Of a stretch of 64,000 bases of DNA, positions 24,697-33,166 are shown one piece after another. The notes under the pieces are model-generated. The model did not search any database, was not told the DNA's origin, and worked only from the letters and a program-made list of their open reading frames with translations. The position numbers and the translations under genes are program-made. Each line of letters starts with the position of its first letter. Position 1 is the first letter of the stretch. The stretch is taken from assembly GCA_016185425.1 (NCBI GenBank), contig JACPNQ010000037.1, positions 1-64,000 on the forward strand, given 5' to 3'. The DNA comes from Acidobacteriota bacterium (lineage in GTDB: Bacteria > Acidobacteriota > Terriglobia > Bryobacterales > Bryobacteraceae).

Positions 24697-27600
24697 TTAT
24701 GGAGTCACCGTTAAGCTGAAGTTCTGATAGACGACACCCCAGGAGGTGGCGGCGATCTTGATGATGTATGGGCCACCGATTGCCGTTCCGGCCGGAACGG
24801 TCAGGAGTCCGCCGGCGGAGATCGTCACTCCAGCGGGTGCGCCGGAGATGATCGAGAACGTCGGAGCCGGTCCAGGGTTGGCCACAGCGGTGACTTGGAA
24901 GTTGCCGCCCGTGGCGCTGCTGATCGACGTCGAGCTCGCGCTAGTGAACACGATTGACGGCGGGACAGGCAGGCTTGCGCAGACCGAGTTGTCCTGGTTG
25001 TAGGCATCCAGTATGGTTGCCAGAGTATTGGCGACCAGGATCTGGGTTGCGGACATATTCTTGGCGTACGCACCCGTGCCATTGAAGTTGATCTGGTCGA
25101 GTAGTGCCTGGCCAGATGCAATGGCGAGTGTGGAATTGGCGCAGACACCAGCACCACCGGTTACGTTCAGCTTGGCGGCCAGGAGCTGGGCGGCCAAGTT
25201 ATAGGCTGGATCGCTCGCCATCTTCTTACCGGAGTTGATGTCGGACTTGTTCAGGATGTCGACGGCGTCGTCGCAGCCCGCGGCTGGCGAAGTGCCAGTC
25301 GGGGTTCCGCCGGCCAGGGTCAGGTCGCCAACGGTCTGCGGCAGGTTAATGTCAAGCGATGGAGCTTGCTTGCCCTTGCCGTCGCAGGAAGACCAGTTCT
25401 TCCAGTAGCCGATGGTACGCGTACCGCCACCCGGAGGAGGCGTGTTGTCGATTGTGAATGTCCGCTGTTGGCCTGCCGTCAGCGGGAATGCCGTTCCCGC
25501 GCCGAAGGGCACGCACCACGTTGTATTCACCAGACCGTTCGGCGGCTGGAAGGCGCCGGCGAGGGAGCTGATCGTGGTGGCAAACCCGACGGGGATGCCG
25601 GTCTCGCAGAACTGGTAGGTTCCGGCGGGATCCAGCTTGATGTTGAAGACGAATGTGCCATTGTTACCGGCATTTGCAGTGCCGGTGCTGATGACCGTCC
25701 CATCCGCCGCAGCCGAGGCGCCGGTGCGCAGATCGAAGCTAAAGGAGGTAGTACCGGTCGGAGCCAGACCGCTCAGCGTCTTGATGACCTGGACGGTTGA
25801 CTTCTTGGTGTTGGTGATTGTGCAAGTGGCGGAACCGCCAAATGGCACGTTCACAACGCCGCCGGGGCAGTTGGCGCTAAACGTGGTCACGTAGTCAGCG
25901 AGGACCGTGGCCGGGACAACTCCCGTCACGTTCTCTCCAGCGGTGTGCGGCCCGGCGTTGACCGGAACAGCACCCGTGGTACCGCCGTCACCAACGTTTC
26001 CGCCGGTTCCAGCCGTTGCGCCGTCAATCGTTAGATTGAATTTGCCCGGGTCTGCTGCCGGCACGAGTACCTTGTTCACGACCATCGTGGGCGGTATGTC
26101 GTTGTTGGTGATCGTACAGACGACGGTTTCCGCCAGGCCGAGTACAACCGACCCGGTTTGCGGATTGTTGTTGACCGCTCCTGCGTTGCCGACGCAGCTC
26201 CAGGTGCCTTCCTGGTAGTTCGCGACGATTTCCTCATGGAGCGACTTCGTGCCCGCCGTGATACCGGTCAGCGTGTTGCTGGTGTACTTCAGCGTGTTCG
26301 CGCCGTCGGCCACGCCAGCGCCGAAGGTAAGCGCTCCGGCATTTGTGGTGATGCCGAACGCGCCAACTGCGAGCCCGCCGCCGTTGTCGTTGACTATGCG
26401 TTTGACGATGGTCAGGGACGGGCCCTGATCATTGTTAGTGATCGTACAAGTGACGGTTTCGCCGTTGTTTAGGACGACCGAGCCGGCGCTGAAAGTGCCT
26501 ACGACCGCACCTGTACCGCCAGTGCATCCCCAGGTTCCTTCGGTGTATCCGGCGACGTCGGATTCCACCAGGGTCTTCGAACCGGCCGAGAGTCCGGTCA
26601 GCGTGCCGGCGGTGTACAACAGCGTGTTGGTACCATCGGCCACGCCGCCGTCAAACAAAAGCGCGCCAGCAGAGGTCCCGATGCCGAAGTCGCCGACGAC
26701 CTTGGTGCCGCCGTTGTCATTGACGATCCGCTTGCGGACGATCAGCGATGCCGGGTCGTCGTTATTGGTGATCGTACAGGTGACGGTTTCGCCATTGTTC
26801 AGGACGACGGAACCGGCGTTGAAGGTGTCTACAACCGCACCTGTGCCGCCAGTGCATCCCCAGGTCCCTTCGGTGTATCCGGCGACGTTGAGTTCAGCCA
26901 ACGTCTTCGAACCCGCGGAGAGATTGGAGAGGGTTCCAGCAGTGTACTTGAGCGTGTTAGCACCATCGGCCACGCCAGCTCCGAAGACAAGCGCGCCAGC
27001 GGAGGTAGTGATACCGAAGTCGCCGACAACCTTCGTGCCGCCATTGTCATTCACGATCCTCTTGACGACGATCAGCGAAGCCGGGTCGTCATTGTTGGTG
27101 ATCGTGCAGGTCACGGTTTCGCCATTGTTCAGGACGACGGAACCGGCGTTGAAGGTGTCTACTACCGCACCTGTGCCGCCAGTGCATCCCCATGTCCCTT
27201 CGGTGTACCCGGCGACGTTGAGTTCGGCCAACGTCTTCAAGCCGGCGGAGAGGCCGGTGAGAGTAGTAGCGGTGTACTTCAGCGTGTTGGCGCCATCGGC
27301 CGCGCCAGCTCCGAAGCTCAGAGCGCCTGCGGAAGTAGTGATGCCAAAGTCGCCGACAACCTTCGTACCGCCGTTGTCGTTGACGATTCGCTTGACGATC
27401 GTCAGCGACGCGCCATCGTCATTATTGGTAATCGTACAAGTGACGGTTTCGCCGTTGTTCAGCACGACGGAACCGGCGTTGAAAGTGCTTACGACTGCGC
27501 CCGAACCGCCAGCGCATCCCCAGGTTCCTTCCGCATATCCGGTGACGTCGAGTTCAGCCAACGTCTTCAAGCCGGCCGAAAGACCAGTGAGGGTTGCAGC

Positions 27601-30600
27601 CGTGTACTTGAGCGTGTTGGCACCATCGGCCGCGCCAGCTCCGAAGCTCAGGGCGCCAGCGGAGGTGGTGATGCCGAAGTCGCCGACAACCTTCGTACCG
27701 CCGTTATCGTTGACGATTCGTTTGACAACAATCAGCGATGCCGGCTGATCGTCATTAGTGATCGTACAAGTGACGCTTTCGCCGTTGTTCAGCACGACGG
27801 AACCGGCGTTGAAAGTGCCTACGACCGCGCCTCCGCCGCCAGTACATCCCCAGGTTCCTTCGGTGTATCCGGTGACGTCGACCTCCACCAGCGTCTTCGA
27901 ACCGGCTGAAAGTCCAGTGAGCGTTGTGGCTGTGTACTTCAACGTATTGGCACCATCGGCCGCACCAGCTCCGAAGCTGAGAGCGCCAGCGGAAGTAGTG
28001 ATGCCAAAGTCGCCAACAACCTTCGTACCGCCGTTATCGTTGACGATTCGTTTCACAACAGTCAGCGATGCCGGCTGATCGTCGTTGGTGATCGTACAAA
28101 CCACGTCCTCACCGCCGTTGACCGTTACGGAGCCCGTGTTGAAACCACTGTTGTTTATAGGAGTCGCATTGCCAACACAACTCCAGGTTCCTTCTGTGTA
28201 CCCGGCGACGTCGAGTTCGACCAACGTCTTTGCGCCAGCCGTGAGGTTTGTCAACGTGTTGCTGGTGTACTTCAGCGTGTTGGCGCCATCTGCTACGCCG
28301 GCGCCGAAAGTCAGATTTCCGGCGGAGGTCGTGATACCGAAATCGCCGACGACTTTCGTACCGCCGTTATCGTTGACGATCCGCTTGACGATCGTCAGCG
28401 AACCGTTGACCAGGTTCGTCGACATCTGGTTGTCGCGCTGGCCGATCGCTGAGCCATCGATGTTGACAAGCGCAACGTGGTATGGCGAGCCCGAAATGTT
28501 GCTGGCCGTGGTGCCGTTATTGGGCGGCGGACCCCACTCGGACAGTTTGGATACATGCGCGCCAAACGTGATCAGCACTGGACAAGTGGTGATATTCTGC
28601 TTTGTCGTCGCATTATTACAGGTGTTGGTGTTCACCGTGAACGAGACGCGAATCGCGGTGTCGCTCGTTTGCGTGTAGTCTCCCGCCACAACGCCGAGCA
28701 ACTCGACGCCGGTAATCGTGCCGTTCCGAATCATGAAGTGCCGATCGGGGTGAATGGCGTCGAAGCCGCCGGCAAGGGGATCGGTGGGAATAAGCGGGGA
28801 CGCCGTCTCGGCGGTTGTCGAACAAAGTGCAAACCCGTTCCCGGACGCACCGTCGCAGACGTCGGTAGCGAACGTCTCCGAGAAACGCGGATCCGTTAGG
28901 AAGTCATATGCATGCGAGCCATTCTTCGTCGTGTCGTATTGGAAGGTGATGGTATGGACATCGGTTCCGCCCGTCACATCGGTCAGGAACGCGCGCTGAA
29001 CAGTTGCATCGCCTTCGTGATAACCGGAATTGTTCGGGTTCAAATTTCCGTTGATCCACTTGCAGAGCAGGTCGGGGCCGGTGGTGAAGCCATCGCCGAG
29101 GTCATTTGAGCATTGGCTATATTCGGCAATATTCGGCGTCACGGCCGGCGGGTCCACGGCACTCGTGGTGGCGGTATTGATGCCGTCCGTAGCCATTATC
29201 TTCAGCGCGCCGTTGACACCTTGAATAATGTACTGCGCGGTGAACGATCCGGTAAGGTCGGAAACCACGTTCGGCACGCTGTCCACTACCTTGTCAGGCC
29301 GGGAAACGGTAAGAGTGATGACGTTATTGGCATTGAAACCAGAACCGGTGATAATCATCGTATCGCCCGGGTGGTATAGGTGCTTATCGGTCGCGATCGA
29401 CGCGCCGCTGCCGATTGCGGAGCGGCCGCTTGCCGAAAACAGCGAGCCGACGAATGCGCCCGCGGGCGTGGCGATGTTGCTGAACCGGATGGCGGCCTCC
29501 GAGGCTGCGCCGGAGACGATGAGCGTCGAATCGCTACCAATATCGGCGGCGGTTACGTCGCCGACCGGAGCGGAGAACTTACCGTCGGCATCTACGATGG
29601 CCTCATTCTTTGCGTCTTCGCGACCGCTGTGCTTCATCGTGATCGCAACCGTCTCACCCGGCTGCCAGCCGTCGCCGTTGAGAGTGATGGTCTGGCCGGA
29701 CCAGTATTCGGGTTGATCGGTCGCCAGCATGGCATACCGCATGCTCTCCGTGGAGCGGAGGGCGCGGGCGGCAGTTGAAGTTCCGCCGGCGACTACGAGC
29801 AGGCCTTTCCCTTTTGGCGCGGAACCGTTGGCTCCGCGACGGGCGCTGATGAGGTTGTCAAGCGGCTGGAAGCGATTCTTCCAGGGCACAAAACGTTCTA
29901 CGGCCGGGCTGGCGGCATCGCCGGCTGCGCCACCGGCGAGGACCACGGTATTGTTGTCCGGAAGCAGGAACGCACGATGATTGCTGTGCGCCGCATTCAT
30001 TGCGACCGTAGATATCGAAGCGCTGGCGGGATCGAGAATATCGGCGGTGGCCAAATCGGCCGCGCCGTCATTGCCGCCAGCGAGGAGCACACGACCGTCA
30101 AGAAGCAGCGTCGCAGTCAGGTCCTGCCGCGCTGCCGATAGCTTCGCCATTGCGGACACGGTGCCGCTGGCGGGGTCGAATACGTCGATGGTATCGAGAG
30201 CGGCGTCTCCGTTCGAGCCGCCCGCCAGGATCACCCGGCCATCCCCAAGACTGGCCGCGGCATGATGCCGGCGTGCCGAAGTCATGGTCTCCGACGCCAT
30301 GGAGAACGAGTTGGATTCGGGATCGAAGATTTCGAGGGTCTTCGTGGCGCCGCTGCTGTTTTCGCCGCCGGCGATGAGGATGCGCTGCCGCTGATTGACC
30401 GTAATGAGGGAAGCGGTGGCATCAACTCTCGCGATGGCCATGGGGCCGGCGTCGGACCAGGTGCCGGCGGAGGGATCAAAAATTTCCGCGCTATTCAATG
30501 CGCCGTTGGGCGCGACGGTGCCGCCGGCCACGAGCACGCGACCGTCCGACATCGCCACGCAGGCGAAGTGGGAGCGGGCGAACTTCATGGAAGCGAGCTT

Positions 30601-30846
30601 TGCACCGCCCGATAGACTTAAAGTCTCCACAGTGGACAAAGGACCGTTCTCGTCCTCGCCGCCGATAATCATCATGCTGCCATCAGGCAAGTTAGCGGCG
30701 CAAGCACCGCTTCGGGCGGAAACCAGGTCGCCGAACTCGACCCACTTCCCAACGGGCCTGTTGACCCGTGAACCCTGAACCAGCAAACCAAGCCCGAGGA
30801 GTGTTATTCCAGCAAGGCTTACATAACCGTATAACTTCTTATTCAT
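24697..30846 (-). CDS. Giant secreted protein with kelch repeats and seven near-identical beta domains
   Basis: The 2049-residue protein starts at ATG 30846 with a signal/anchor (MNKKLYGYVSLAGITLLGLGLL). Residues about 30-365 form kelch-like blades (patterns such as DGRVLVAGG...SAEIFDP). Two TIG/Ig-like parts follow (DQPEYWSGQTITLNGDGW; DKHLYHPGDTMIITGSGF), then a unique region. From about residue 812 to 1583 there are seven tandem copies of a ~110-residue beta domain, each with KRIVNDNGG near its start and TCTITN at its end. Two related domains, a TIGYWKNW-type domain with a Cys-containing helical part, and a final Ig-like domain complete it. No sorting motif is visible. It is probably a surface adhesin or matrix protein. 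The start overlaps no other gene. Confidence 0.8.
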   Translation of the reverse strand: MNKKLYGYVSLAGITLLGLGLLVQGSRVNRPVGKWVEFGDLVSARSGACAANLPDGSMMIIGGEDENGPLSTVETLSLSGGAKLASMKFARSHFACVAMSDGRVLVAGGTVAPNGALNSAEIFDPSAGTWSDAGPMAIARVDATASLITVNQRQRILIAGGENSSGATKTLEIFDPESNSFSMASETMTSARRHHAAASLGDGRVILAGGSNGDAALDTIDVFDPASGTVSAMAKLSAARQDLTATLLLDGRVLLAGGNDGAADLATADILDPASASISTVAMNAAHSNHRAFLLPDNNTVVLAGGAAGDAASPAVERFVPWKNRFQPLDNLISARRGANGSAPKGKGLLVVAGGTSTAARALRSTESMRYAMLATDQPEYWSGQTITLNGDGWQPGETVAITMKHSGREDAKNEAIVDADGKFSAPVGDVTAADIGSDSTLIVSGAASEAAIRFSNIATPAGAFVGSLFSASGRSAIGSGASIATDKHLYHPGDTMIITGSGFNANNVITLTVSRPDKVVDSVPNVVSDLTGSFTAQYIIQGVNGALKIMATDGINTATTSAVDPPAVTPNIAEYSQCSNDLGDGFTTGPDLLCKWINGNLNPNNSGYHEGDATVQRAFLTDVTGGTDVHTITFQYDTTKNGSHAYDFLTDPRFSETFATDVCDGASGNGFALCSTTAETASPLIPTDPLAGGFDAIHPDRHFMIRNGTITGVELLGVVAGDYTQTSDTAIRVSFTVNTNTCNNATTKQNITTCPVLITFGAHVSKLSEWGPPPNNGTTASNISGSPYHVALVNIDGSAIGQRDNQMSTNLVNGSLTIVKRIVNDNGGTKVVGDFGITTSAGNLTFGAGVADGANTLKYTSNTLTNLTAGAKTLVELDVAGYTEGTWSCVGNATPINNSGFNTGSVTVNGGEDVVCTITNDDQPASLTVVKRIVNDNGGTKVVGDFGITTSAGALSFGAGAADGANTLKYTATTLTGLSAGSKTLVEVDVTGYTEGTWGCTGGGGAVVGTFNAGSVVLNNGESVTCTITNDDQPASLIVVKRIVNDNGGTKVVGDFGITTSAGALSFGAGAADGANTLKYTAATLTGLSAGLKTLAELDVTGYAEGTWGCAGGSGAVVSTFNAGSVVLNNGETVTCTITNNDDGASLTIVKRIVNDNGGTKVVGDFGITTSAGALSFGAGAADGANTLKYTATTLTGLSAGLKTLAELNVAGYTEGTWGCTGGTGAVVDTFNAGSVVLNNGETVTCTITNNDDPASLIVVKRIVNDNGGTKVVGDFGITTSAGALVFGAGVADGANTLKYTAGTLSNLSAGSKTLAELNVAGYTEGTWGCTGGTGAVVDTFNAGSVVLNNGETVTCTITNNDDPASLIVRKRIVNDNGGTKVVGDFGIGTSAGALLFDGGVADGTNTLLYTAGTLTGLSAGSKTLVESDVAGYTEGTWGCTGGTGAVVGTFSAGSVVLNNGETVTCTITNNDQGPSLTIVKRIVNDNGGGLAVGAFGITTNAGALTFGAGVADGANTLKYTSNTLTGITAGTKSLHEEIVANYQEGTWSCVGNAGAVNNNPQTGSVVLGLAETVVCTITNNDIPPTMVVNKVLVPAADPGKFNLTIDGATAGTGGNVGDGGTTGAVPVNAGPHTAGENVTGVVPATVLADYVTTFSANCPGGVVNVPFGGSATCTITNTKKSTVQVIKTLSGLAPTGTTSFSFDLRTGASAAADGTVISTGTANAGNNGTFVFNIKLDPAGTYQFCETGIPVGFATTISSLAGAFQPPNGLVNTTWCVPFGAGTAFPLTAGQQRTFTIDNTPPPGGGTRTIGYWKNWSSCDGKGKQAPSLDINLPQTVGDLTLAGGTPTGTSPAAGCDDAVDILNKSDINSGKKMASDPAYNLAAQLLAAKLNVTGGAGVCANSTLAIASGQALLDQINFNGTGAYAKNMSATQILVANTLATILDAYNQDNSVCASLPVPPSIVFTSASSTSISSATGGNFQVTAVANPGPAPTFSIISGAPAGVTISAGGLLTVPAGTAIGGPYIIKIAATSWGVVYQNFSLTVTP
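26100..28410 (-). repeat. Seven tandem ~330-bp coding repeats
   Basis: Segments of about 330 bases recur with in-phase starts marked by the complement of the KRIVNDNGG codons near 26388, 26718, 27048, 27378, 27708, 28038 and 28368. The middle copies are nearly identical in DNA; the first and last are more diverged. This pattern fits recent duplication and gene conversion within the gene, so copy number may vary among strains. Confidence 0.85.
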
Positions 30847-30939
30847 TTTCGTCGCTCCGACCGAAAGGTCCTCAGGGTTAACTGAAGATAACACCGAGGG
30901 TTAACTAATGGCACTAATCTAGGTCCCTAGCAGCAAAGT

Positions 30940-30994
30940 GAGCACGCACAGCCATGTGGCTGCCCGCTCATCCTACGTCCGGGTTTTCGTGCTC
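30940..30994. promoter_or_regulatory. Compact three-way-junction inverted-repeat element between divergent genes
   Basis: GAGCACG (30940-30946) pairs with CGTGCTC (30988-30994). Between these arms two adjacent hairpins can form: CAGCC/GGCTG (30949-30953 with 30958-30962) and CCCG/CGGG (30963-30966 with 30980-30983, 13-base loop). The 244-base spacer divides the giant surface protein gene from the sensor kinase gene. The structure could be an RNA leader on either strand, or a protein site. I could not match it to a known riboswitch. Confidence 0.45.
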
Positions 30995-31090
30995 TCATAA
31001 GTTAAACACCCTACCCCAAGTCAAAACAATCTATCTTTCGGATGGTTAACCTTAGACAATTGCGGTACCTGTATACTTGCCTTGACTGCT

Positions 31091-32476
31091 ATGCATTTCG
31101 ATCTGATTGAGAGGATCACCGCGGAAAAGCGCAGCAGAGTGCTTGGGGCTTGCGCGGCGATCGTTGCGCTGATCGCAATTTGCGATATGTTACTGGTGCG
31201 CGACGTGTCGCTAGGCTACTTATACGTACTGCCAGTAATGGCCGCCGCGACGCGCTTCAACCGGCCGAAGACGATACTAATGGCGGCGGGGTGCGCGCTT
31301 TTGAAAGTTGCCTTCTCGCCGGCTTCATCGCGGGGGGAGGAGAGCGCACAATTTTTCTTAGGCTTCATTGCCTTCGTGGCGGCAGGTCTGTTCGTTGTGG
31401 AAGCGATCCGGCGCCGGCAGGCGGAGGCTGCAACCCTATATCGAATGAGCGCCGCGGCGATGGAGGCGCGGACGATACTCGAGAGCAGCCCGGCGGCCAT
31501 TCTGACGGTTCATCCGAATGGCGTGATCGACCTGGCGAACCAAGCGGCGCACCGGCTGCTGGAGATATCGCCGGAGCGGCGGCAGCCGGAAATGATCGAG
31601 GCGTACTTTCCGATGCTGGGTGAGATGCTGCGATCCAAAAGAGCCGTGGCGATGGTGCGGACGATGGTGGAGTGCCGCGGACGGAGGACGGGCGGCGACT
31701 ACTTCTTTGCGCAGATGTGGCTTTCCAGTTTTCCGGTTGGCGATGGATTCAAGCTGGTGATTGTCGTGGCGGACGTCTCCGAGCAGATGCGGGACCGCGA
31801 GGAGCTTGGGTTGCGGCAGTTGCTGATGAGTTCGAGCATTATCGCGGGCGCCGTATCGCACGAGATCCGGAACCTGGCGGTGGCGGCGGGTATGCTGCAC
31901 ACGAATATCGGTAAGCGATTTCAACTCAGCGGAAATGAAGACTTCGACGCGTTGGGGCGGCTGATTGAGGCACTGCGGAAGTTATCGGCTCCAGAGGCGC
32001 CGGCGAACGTGGAGGGCGTGGTAATTGGCGTCGATTTGAATACTTTGCTGGGGGAATTGAAGATTATCGCGGAATCGGGCGACTTCGAGGCGGAGTTGGA
32101 ATGGTCGATGAACTCCGCTCTACCACTGGTGCGGGCGGAACATTCGGGGCTGATGCAGGTGTTGCTGAACCTGTTGCGCAACAGCCAGCGCGCGCTGGAG
32201 GGGCAGGCCGATGCGCGCATCCGGATCCTTGCCTATCAATTGGGCGATTCGGTGCTGATTTCGTTTTCCGACAATGGGCCGGGCGTGGGGCGGCCGGAGA
32301 CGTTGTTTCAGCCATTCCAGCCGGGGGCGCACGCGACGGGATTGGGACTGTATGTGTCGCGGGCGATCGTACGCACGTTTGGCGGAGAATTACAATATGA
32401 CCGGCGGGCCGATGGCAGCCGGTTTGTGATTCAATTACCAATCACCGGGGAAGTTGAGGACCGGGACGTTGCGTAG
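31091..32476 (+). CDS. Membrane sensor histidine kinase
   Basis: The protein (461 residues) has four hydrophobic helices within the first ~105 residues. A PAS-like domain follows (TILESSPAAILTVHPNGVIDLANQAAHRLL), then the phospho-acceptor region VSHEIRNLAVAAGML with the His of the H box. The catalytic ATPase domain has NLLRNSQRALEG (N box), SFSDNGPGVG (G1) and ATGLGLYVSRAIV (G2). It would sense a membrane-linked or cytosolic signal and phosphorylate the regulator next door. ATG 31091 is chosen over a TTG nine bases earlier. The reading frame of the regulator starts within the last bases of this gene, so the pair is cotranscribed. Confidence 0.9.
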   Translation: MHFDLIERITAEKRSRVLGACAAIVALIAICDMLLVRDVSLGYLYVLPVMAAATRFNRPKTILMAAGCALLKVAFSPASSRGEESAQFFLGFIAFVAAGLFVVEAIRRRQAEAATLYRMSAAAMEARTILESSPAAILTVHPNGVIDLANQAAHRLLEISPERRQPEMIEAYFPMLGEMLRSKRAVAMVRTMVECRGRRTGGDYFFAQMWLSSFPVGDGFKLVIVVADVSEQMRDREELGLRQLLMSSSIIAGAVSHEIRNLAVAAGMLHTNIGKRFQLSGNEDFDALGRLIEALRKLSAPEAPANVEGVVIGVDLNTLLGELKIIAESGDFEAELEWSMNSALPLVRAEHSGLMQVLLNLLRNSQRALEGQADARIRILAYQLGDSVLISFSDNGPGVGRPETLFQPFQPGAHATGLGLYVSRAIVRTFGGELQYDRRADGSRFVIQLPITGEVEDRDVA

Positions 32477-33125
32477 GGAAAATCCAATCCGTTTGCTGCT
32501 GGTGGAAGACCACGTTTTGTTACGTGAGTCACTGGTGCGCACGCTGGCGGTGGAACCGGACATCACTGTAGTGGGACAGTGCGGGAGCGTCACGGACGCG
32601 CTGGAGGCGGTGTCCAAGGACCGGATCGACATCGTGCTGCTGGATTTGAACCTGGGGACGGAACAGGGTGGCGCGTTCCTGAACGGGTGCCGGGAAGCGG
32701 GGTTCCAAGGTGCTGTACTAGTGGTGACGGCGGGCGTGGGGGAGCGGGAGGCGGCGTGGTTGATGAAGCGGGAGTGCAAGGGAATCTTCCTGAAGCACAA
32801 TCCGCTGCGTGAGTTGATCGAACACATCCGCGCCATTGCCGACGGCAACCCTGTACGGGATGAATTTGCAACCAGAGCGGCAGTGGTGGCGAAGGACTTT
32901 GGGGAAAACCTGGGCAGGAGGGCGCTGACGAACAGGGAGCGGGAGGTGCTGCGCGGGGTATGCGAAGGGCTGCTGACGAAGGAGATTGCGACACGGCTGC
33001 AGGTTACCGAGAGCAGCGTGAAATCGTATTTGCAACAGTTGTTCCTGAAGACCGGCGTGCGGACGCGCGCGCAGCTTGTACGCGCGGCGATTGAGCATTA
33101 TTGGGACGATTTGGGAGCGGATTAA
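32469..33125 (+). CDS. LuxR/NarL-family response regulator
   Basis: The protein (218 residues) has a complete receiver domain: RLLLVEDHVLLRESLVRTL with the acidic pair, phospho-acceptor Asp in DIVLLDLNLGTE, Thr in LVVTAGVG and Lys in IFLKHNP. A GerE-type HTH follows (LTNREREVLRGVCEGLLTKEIATRLQVTESSVKSYLQQLFLKTG). It should be phosphorylated by the adjacent kinase and bind DNA. TTG 32469 is chosen because GAGGA lies upstream at a good distance; TTG 32454 would add five residues but has poor spacing. No ATG is available near the start. The target genes are unknown; neighbours include the giant surface protein gene. Confidence 0.88.
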   Translation: MRRENPIRLLLVEDHVLLRESLVRTLAVEPDITVVGQCGSVTDALEAVSKDRIDIVLLDLNLGTEQGGAFLNGCREAGFQGAVLVVTAGVGEREAAWLMKRECKGIFLKHNPLRELIEHIRAIADGNPVRDEFATRAAVVAKDFGENLGRRALTNREREVLRGVCEGLLTKEIATRLQVTESSVKSYLQQLFLKTGVRTRAQLVRAAIEHYWDDLGAD

Positions 33126-33135
33126 ACGGAAATAC

Positions 33136-33158
33136 CCAGGCTGCCTTTGGTAGCCTGG
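33136..33158 (+). terminator. Short hairpin between regulator and ABC-F gene
   Basis: CCAGGCT (33136-33142) pairs with AGCCTGG (33152-33158) around a 9-base loop, 11 bases after the regulator stop. AATTT follows, a weak T-run, so it may be an attenuator or an inefficient terminator. The ABC-F ATG lies only 9 bases downstream, so it could also affect that gene's translation. Confidence 0.45.
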
Positions 33159-33166
33159 AATTTCGG

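Noticed and set aside
26100..28410. Regular spaced repeats that might suggest a CRISPR-like array
   Set aside because: The period is about 330 bases, repeats are continuous and in frame, and they encode beta domains of a single protein.
30940..30994. c-di-GMP riboswitch or hammerhead ribozyme in the divergent spacer
   Set aside because: Neither the conserved GEMM core nor the CTGATGA/GAAA hammerhead core is present on either strand, so only an unnamed structured element is reported.
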